64,000 nt of DNA from Chitinispirillales bacterium (lineage in GTDB: Bacteria > Fibrobacterota > Chitinivibrionia > Chitinivibrionales > Chitinispirillaceae). This document shows positions 59,101 through 64,000 of this stretch, piece by piece. Both the position numbers and the translations under genes were made by a program. The stretch covers positions 1-64,000 of the forward strand of contig JAIRVB010000004.1 in NCBI GenBank assembly GCA_031254105.1, read 5' to 3'. The notes beneath the pieces were generated by a model, which was not told where the DNA came from, did not search any database, and saw only the letters and a list, made by a program, of their open reading frames with translations. Position 1 is the stretch's first letter, and the number at the start of each line of letters is the position of its first letter.

Positions 59101-62100
59101 TTATTTAGTAAGAAACATCATCGCTCTACCGGTAACAGGTTTTTGCGGTTCACTCCCCGGCAGCGGTATGTGTTCTACAGAAACTGTTGCAAGATATGGA
59201 CCTACTCCCGCTTTTCTGCCCCGTCTATTGTAACCGTTCCAGATGTAATACAGATCCTGCGAATTTGAGTTTGGATCCCTTTTAAGTTCATCAGAAATTA
59301 CGACGTTACCCATTCTGTCGAAAATAACAATTCTGCCTTTGATATCCAGTTCCGCGCCGCTTCTGGCTTGCGGTCTGACGATTATGCGTGTACCGGTTCT
59401 GTCCGCCGGGTTAAACTCTCCCGCCCTAAACGGGTTGGGCGCCGGGATAACCTTAATTGTAAACGGAACCGCCTTAAAGTTGAGTTTTACCCTGCGGTTG
59501 TTCTTATTGTCTTGAAGGTTGGGGATGGAATCATAAATACTGTAAACAGGGTTTATCCATACGGAATCGTTATTGCCTGGAAAATCAACACCTTCGAAAG
59601 CATTTACAAGGAAGTACTGAATATCAGAAACGTGCGTTTGAATCATTGATTCTGTAATATTCTCCAAAGCCATTACATAAGGCCTGCCGTTTTCACTGTA
59701 CAGAAACTCAAACGGCCTGGAATTCCAAATCAATGAAGCTTCTGAGAAAGAAACGATAAGCGTATCTTTTTGCCCCTCCAGAGCTGCGCTGTAAATGGCT
59801 GATCTGATAACCGGAGCCGCTCTATCTTCGATATTGCCTTTTATGGTATCACCGGGATATTTGTTGTGCGTAACTTTTGCCCTCAAATCGCCGCCGGTAA
59901 CAATATCGTCTCCTGTAAGTAAACCCGAAATGTCCGCTGTGATTTTCTGCTCATTTACAGTGGTAAGCCTTGACCACTCAATAGGTACAAATTCTCCGCC
60001 CTTCCATGAAAGCCAAAGCTGGAGTCCGTCGTTCAGCTCAAGAGGCTTTGTAAATGTAATCTCAGCCATGTCGATCCTCCCGTCGGCGTCTGTGTCTTTG
60101 TAGAACCCTGATGCTCTTGGGGTGAGTGATTTCAGCACAACCGGAACAGGCTGGTTTTTGCTGTGAGGTCTGTTGTTAACGCGGTCGCGAACCGGACCTA
60201 TCGGGCTAATGTAAATCGAATCATTTTCGCGTATATAGTTGCCCTTATTGTCTACAAGAACTGTAAAAGAGTTTGTAAAAAGTGTAATAATACCTGGATC
60301 AAGTATCTCTTTCACTTCAAGCCCAACCGGCCCGTCGTTTCCGTTTTTGAGTAAAATAAGCGAATTACCGATTAGGTTGCTTGCCTGCACAGGCTCACTC
60401 AGCGTAATCTGAATCGTATCATCGGCGTTTATCCCGCTCTCCCTTTCCATAAGCAGCGCGAAGTCAAGCAGGGCGGGGCCCGCGCTGTCTGCAACCGATA
60501 CAACCGATTGCTTTACATCTCCTTTGTAAACTAAAAAGGAACGGGCGGTCATCTGCTCTCCGCTGCCGAATCCTGTGATCCGTTCTATGGGGGCGGAGAG
60601 ATTAAAAGTAACAAGCCCGCCGCCAACTAAGTTTATGGTATCTTTGACAATACGCACTTCGGGATATCCCGGTATGGTGAGAGCCAAAGAGTCGGTGAGA
60701 GGATCATTGAGAGGATCCATTTTAGAGTACTGAATAACGATCTGGTCGATATTACCCGTACCGTTGCGGTCTTTAAACCACGCGGTAACCGGCAGCGGAA
60801 ATTCCGCGCGTGTCGCAAGACTCGCTCTCGAAATATCATCCGGGTCGGTAATGTCGGTATATGTAATCCAGATAACATCCCCGCCGTCCATCGCGATCCG
60901 GTTTGGTCCGGCAGTGGCGTTGATATCAACGACACGTATCGGGTATATGCTTTTAAAAATGCCGGTGGTATCTCCGGTTTCAACCAATGCGATAATTATG
61001 CTATCGCCCGAAACAGGATTTACAATAGAAACATTAATGGTATCCCGGTGAGTCTTATTCAGGTTTCCGTTCTTGTCATCTACGACTACCCAAAAAACGG
61101 TTGTGTCAATTTTAGCGGTGTCGCTTGTCATTCTCTTGTCGTTGTAGAATTGCCAGGAATCGGAATCACCCAAATTGTTCCATTGATCATTATCTATTAA
61201 TACTATACGCGATTCGTAAGGCTCGGCTCCTCTGAATTCTAAATAAAAACTATGGTTCGTAAAGGCGCATCCATGACAGCTTACGCATTCGGGGCCGGCA
61301 AAAATTGTTATGTCTATGTTATTGCCGCCGTTTTTAACCGGTACAGGTATGGTAAGATCCCATCTGTCCGCGGCGAAGTTGTATGCCGCCACAGAGCTTG
61401 CATTCAGCACCCTGCTTCCGTTTATCCATATATCATTTATAACGCCGTTTTCAGTAACCTGCGCCCATCCCCTTACCGTAATAGAGGGCATCACCTGCTC
61501 CATAAACAGATACTCTTCGGCAGGATTAAAAAGAGGCGAGGTGATTTGAGAGGTCATTTCGTAGTGAGTCTTTTTTGTCTGCTGCTCAATTGTCGATGGA
61601 GAGTATCCCCATACGAATTCGTTTTTACGGTATACAGTTATGTATGGGTTTACATCAGTCAGGAAGTATACATGATCAATATCATCCTTGCTTCCTGTGG
61701 GAACTCCGGAATAGTCGGCGGGATCGCCGTTTGCCCTGCTGTGCGGGATGAAGCTCCAGGCGGTGCTCCATATCATATTCAAAATTTCCTGGCTTGGGGA
61801 AACGTTCATAAGATCCTGAAACGGTTCAAAATTACTGCGTGTGTCAAACATAAAATCAAGGCGGAAACGCGCTTGTGATTCCATACGGGCGCCCCCAAGC
61901 GGGACTGGTATATAATACCCCCAAGTGCCGTCAGCCGGATTATATGTGTCTTCAATACGTATTGGTCGCGCTGTTTGTATGAACTGGTCAACCGCGGTTT
62001 TGAAATGCGTGTCCTGATAACCGTCTGATCTGTACTTTATGCCTATGTCTAAGCGGATGCCTATGTGGTCGGAAAACGCAACCCGCCCGGTCGGACGGTG

Positions 62101-63999
62101 GATGGTAGGCGCGACGTTTACAGTATCCGGCGCGCGCAGGTAAATACGCAGTTCAAGAGAGTCATAATCCTTTACATCCTGATTGACAACGTTAAGACCG
62201 AAAAATTGATCCGAGTATTTTAATACGCGGATGTCAAACGCCACATGCTCAACCGGAGTGGTAAATTCATAGTACTGACCCCCATTGTCATCTAGCGTTC
62301 CGTTGTTCTCAACATAAAAATAGTAGGTTGTTTTCTCCTTGAGTCCGCCTATTTTTACATAATGGAACTGTGTAGGACGTCCGTAAATATTCTCATTCTG
62401 TTCCATCGCTGGGGGAACAGGTCTCACCGGTTTTTGCGTATCGTAGACAACACGGCTGTCGTAACTGCCGTTTGGCGTGAACCAGAAAATTTCGGCGGAG
62501 TCGGCGGTTACTTTACAGACTTTGACGTTGGTGATTTCAGCATTGCCCGGCGGGTCTTTTAATGTTGTAAAAGTAAATAATTCACCTCTGTCGGTGATGA
62601 CGTCGCTGTTGCCGAACATGTCGCTTATGAGAGCATCGAAGTTGTACTTAGTTGCGGCTTGCAGGCCTGTAATTGTTATACGGTGGAACATGCCGCTGCT
62701 GTCGCCCGATACGTTGATATTGGGAGTGACTCCGTCTAACGCGTACCGTATCGTTGACATTCCAAACCGGCTTTGCCTTACCTCGATTATAGCTATATCA
62801 ACGCCGATGTAAACGGTTCTTACGGTGGCTGTGGGTGGATCTGTTTTGGGGTCTTCAACGGAGAGGCCCATGATGGGGATTATCATCACGGCGGAAGCGT
62901 CTATTCCGGTTTCAGTGACTTCAAAATCGTCATAGAAGTCCGCATATCCGCCGGGCGGCATGAATCCCAGCTCCGGCGCTATGGAAGTATGGCCTGTTAG
63001 CGGATTTATTGAGCCTGACAGGGCACCGACAGGAGGCCGATAACGGTAAAATGCACCCGGAACATTTTTACCTTCGGGATTAGCGGCTCTATGGTGCGGA
63101 TGATTGGTGTTTTTACTGCCGATTCCGTAAATCATAGATATGTCCCATGGATTTACGCCGAGCATATAGTCCATTTGCCGAATCATCAGCTCCCGTGCTT
63201 CGTCTGCTTTCCAATTTGAAACAGGTGGCGGTACAATTTCTCCCGGCCACGATGGCGCTCTTCCCGGCAAGAATATTCCTTGGCTTATGAGGGAATCTTG
63301 CACCCATTTAGCCATATCGGAATAACAGTAGAGGTCAAAAATATTGCCGAACTGGTACCTGTTCCACATCCAGTTTTGCTGAGTGTGCATAACGTTCCAA
63401 GCATTATCGTATCGCAGTGTATTACTCCATCCCCAAGCGAATCCGGGATCGGGAAGGTCTAATGTCGCTTGACCGGTGTTGCCCGATACATAATTCAAAT
63501 CAATTATCATTTGATATAAAGTTTTCCCTATAAGCCTGAGGCGTTCCGTAGAATCGATGCCGAGAGCTTCGCTCATTTGTTTATCTTTGAGAATCAGCCT
63601 GAAAAAGCCCCATTTTACTGCCATTTGCGGCGAGGCCCAGTCTGTGTTTGCTTTCATTTTGCTGAAAACCCGATCGAAGTTTGTAACCCACCCGCCATCA
63701 TAAAGAACATGGGAAGTACCTGGGTCATTTCTGTTTTGCGTACCGCCTGGTCCTCCTATAGTTGCATCATAGCAGAATTCATCTAGGTATTTTCTCTCGC
63801 CGGTGACATAAGCCAAAGCTAATGCAGCGAAAGCCAGTTTTTCGCTTGCTTTAGAGTTTCCGTTGTATGCAGGGGTTTCTGTCGCGGTCGGATTGGCTTT
63901 TCCGTATTCGTAAAGTTTTTTTGCGATAGCTATTGATGTGTCCGCGAATCGTTGATCAAACACAGCGTAGTTTTTAGCTGTAAATGCGAGTCCTGCCGC
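59101..63999 (-). CDS. Giant multidomain GH9 glycoside hydrolase (5' end outside window)
   Basis: The leftward frame is open to the right window edge (AAGLAFTAKNYA precedes the first in-window GTG), so more than 1630 residues are seen and the N-terminus is missing. The first 370 residues form the GH9 catalytic barrel: YDGGWVTNFDRVFSKM, YMLGVNPWDISMIYGIGSKN, the HPHHRAANPEGK signature and the region FEVTETGIDASA with the expected catalytic Glu. Fibronectin-III-like domains follow (about 380-580), then a module with DVNPYITVYRKNEFVW, several beta-sandwich domains (DTIQITLSEPV, TDADGRIDMAEITFTKPL) and a C-terminal FlgD/Por-like domain from PAPNPFRAGEF. It is probably secreted or surface-bound and acts on beta-1,4-glucans. 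It contains ECVSCHGCAF near residue 895. Confidence 0.9.
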   Translation of the reverse strand, partial: AAGLAFTAKNYAVFDQRFADTSIAIAKKLYEYGKANPTATETPAYNGNSKASEKLAFAALALAYVTGERKYLDEFCYDATIGGPGGTQNRNDPGTSHVLYDGGWVTNFDRVFSKMKANTDWASPQMAVKWGFFRLILKDKQMSEALGIDSTERLRLIGKTLYQMIIDLNYVSGNTGQATLDLPDPGFAWGWSNTLRYDNAWNVMHTQQNWMWNRYQFGNIFDLYCYSDMAKWVQDSLISQGIFLPGRAPSWPGEIVPPPVSNWKADEARELMIRQMDYMLGVNPWDISMIYGIGSKNTNHPHHRAANPEGKNVPGAFYRYRPPVGALSGSINPLTGHTSIAPELGFMPPGGYADFYDDFEVTETGIDASAVMIIPIMGLSVEDPKTDPPTATVRTVYIGVDIAIIEVRQSRFGMSTIRYALDGVTPNINVSGDSSGMFHRITITGLQAATKYNFDALISDMFGNSDVITDRGELFTFTTLKDPPGNAEITNVKVCKVTADSAEIFWFTPNGSYDSRVVYDTQKPVRPVPPAMEQNENIYGRPTQFHYVKIGGLKEKTTYYFYVENNGTLDDNGGQYYEFTTPVEHVAFDIRVLKYSDQFFGLNVVNQDVKDYDSLELRIYLRAPDTVNVAPTIHRPTGRVAFSDHIGIRLDIGIKYRSDGYQDTHFKTAVDQFIQTARPIRIEDTYNPADGTWGYYIPVPLGGARMESQARFRLDFMFDTRSNFEPFQDLMNVSPSQEILNMIWSTAWSFIPHSRANGDPADYSGVPTGSKDDIDHVYFLTDVNPYITVYRKNEFVWGYSPSTIEQQTKKTHYEMTSQITSPLFNPAEEYLFMEQVMPSITVRGWAQVTENGVINDIWINGSRVLNASSVAAYNFAADRWDLTIPVPVKNGGNNIDITIFAGPECVSCHGCAFTNHSFYLEFRGAEPYESRIVLIDNDQWNNLGDSDSWQFYNDKRMTSDTAKIDTTVFWVVVDDKNGNLNKTHRDTINVSIVNPVSGDSIIIALVETGDTTGIFKSIYPIRVVDINATAGPNRIAMDGGDVIWITYTDITDPDDISRASLATRAEFPLPVTAWFKDRNGTGNIDQIVIQYSKMDPLNDPLTDSLALTIPGYPEVRIVKDTINLVGGGLVTFNLSAPIERITGFGSGEQMTARSFLVYKGDVKQSVVSVADSAGPALLDFALLMERESGINADDTIQITLSEPVQASNLIGNSLILLKNGNDGPVGLEVKEILDPGIITLFTNSFTVLVDNKGNYIRENDSIYISPIGPVRDRVNNRPHSKNQPVPVVLKSLTPRASGFYKDTDADGRIDMAEITFTKPLELNDGLQLWLSWKGGEFVPIEWSRLTTVNEQKITADISGLLTGDDIVTGGDLRAKVTHNKYPGDTIKGNIEDRAAPVIRSAIYSAALEGQKDTLIVSFSEASLIWNSRPFEFLYSENGRPYVMALENITESMIQTHVSDIQYFLVNAFEGVDFPGNNDSVWINPVYSIYDSIPNLQDNKNNRRVKLNFKAVPFTIKVIPAPNPFRAGEFNPADRTGTRIIVRPQARSGAELDIKGRIVIFDRMGNVVISDELKRDPNSNSQDLYYIWNGYNRRGRKAGVGPYLATVSVEHIPLPGSEPQKPVTGRAMMFLTK

Positions 64000-64000
64000 A

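Noticed and set aside
61252..61878. 208-codon rightward frame opposite the GH9 gene
   Set aside because: Lies wholly inside the large GH9 frame, with no family resemblance.
2..64000. tRNA, rRNA and riboswitch genes
   Set aside because: Intergenic regions were scanned by eye for T-loop GGTTCGA patterns and conserved rRNA or riboswitch cores, and none was convincing. A covariance search could still reveal a small RNA.

Overview
The window reads as chromosomal DNA of an anaerobic, Gram-negative, polysaccharide-degrading bacterium, most likely a member or relative of Fibrobacterota (inference). The evidence is a very large secreted GH9 glycoside hydrolase with a Pro-Asn-Pro type C-terminal domain, a second giant secreted protein with a similar C-terminal domain, a long pyrophosphate-dependent phosphofructokinase, outer-membrane proteins (porin-like barrel, TolC-type channel) and an orphan MCE lipid-transport subunit. 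The flagellar filament-cap operon (flaG-fliD) behind a good sigma-28 promoter argues for a motile lineage (Chitinivibrionia/TG3-like) rather than non-motile Fibrobacter. No rRNA, tRNA or CRISPR array was seen.

Layout. 1-2.0 kb: the tail of one Rpn-family nuclease/transposase, a second complete one, an HU protein and a decayed IS4-type transposase fragment. 2.0-11.1 kb: an AT-rich leftward exopolysaccharide/capsule operon that begins with a small HTH gene translationally coupled to a PssD/PssE (Alg14/Alg13-like) glycosyltransferase pair, followed by a Wzx flippase, a glycosyltransferase-methyltransferase fusion, a GT2, a Wzy-like polymerase and two GT4 enzymes; a second HTH gene diverges from it. 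11.2-17 kb: RarA ATPase fused to a methyltransferase-like domain, an RRM protein, an MCE protein and NagB. 17.3-22 kb: flaG, an extra-long fliD and a FliT-like small protein. 22.3-24.7 kb: three leftward envelope genes of unknown role. 25.5-29.9 kb: a translationally coupled secreted pair, the second member a C39-like cysteine peptidase with duplicated beta-helix regions. 30-43.3 kb: HDOD/EAL protein, HAD phosphatases, PPi-PFK, a P-type H+-ATPase, a diguanylate cyclase and a large TPR protein.

43.4-56 kb: a heavy-metal efflux operon (His-rich lipoprotein, CusB, a four-helix-bundle protein, CusA, CusC; leftward from a strong promoter near 50.5 kb) and a CusRS-like two-component system. The two are separated by a 3 kb accessory island (50.6-53.85 kb). 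The island holds an intact TcmP plus DUF5131 three-Cys pair, and around it the broken remains of an Mrr restriction enzyme, a radical-SAM-like gene, a Fic protein and a YhcG/DUF1016 nuclease. 56-64 kb: a small MITE, an outer-membrane barrel protein, argH and the C-terminal 1.6 thousand residues of the GH9 enzyme, cut by the window edge.

At least four families of short repeats are scattered between genes: AATGCAGAAATA-type palindromes, GTAAGGGCG hairpins, dRS3-like CCGCGAAGGCGG hairpins and AATTCAGAATTCAAAATTC arrays. The last family has entered reading frames: it supplies about 58 residues inside CusA and probably the C-terminal tail of the diguanylate cyclase. It also surrounds the four-helix-bundle gene, whose first codons are tandemly copied with a 72-base period. 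The best candidates for undescribed biology are the TcmP/DUF5131 module in its decayed island, the repeat-flanked four-helix-bundle cassette, and the RarA-methyltransferase fusion.
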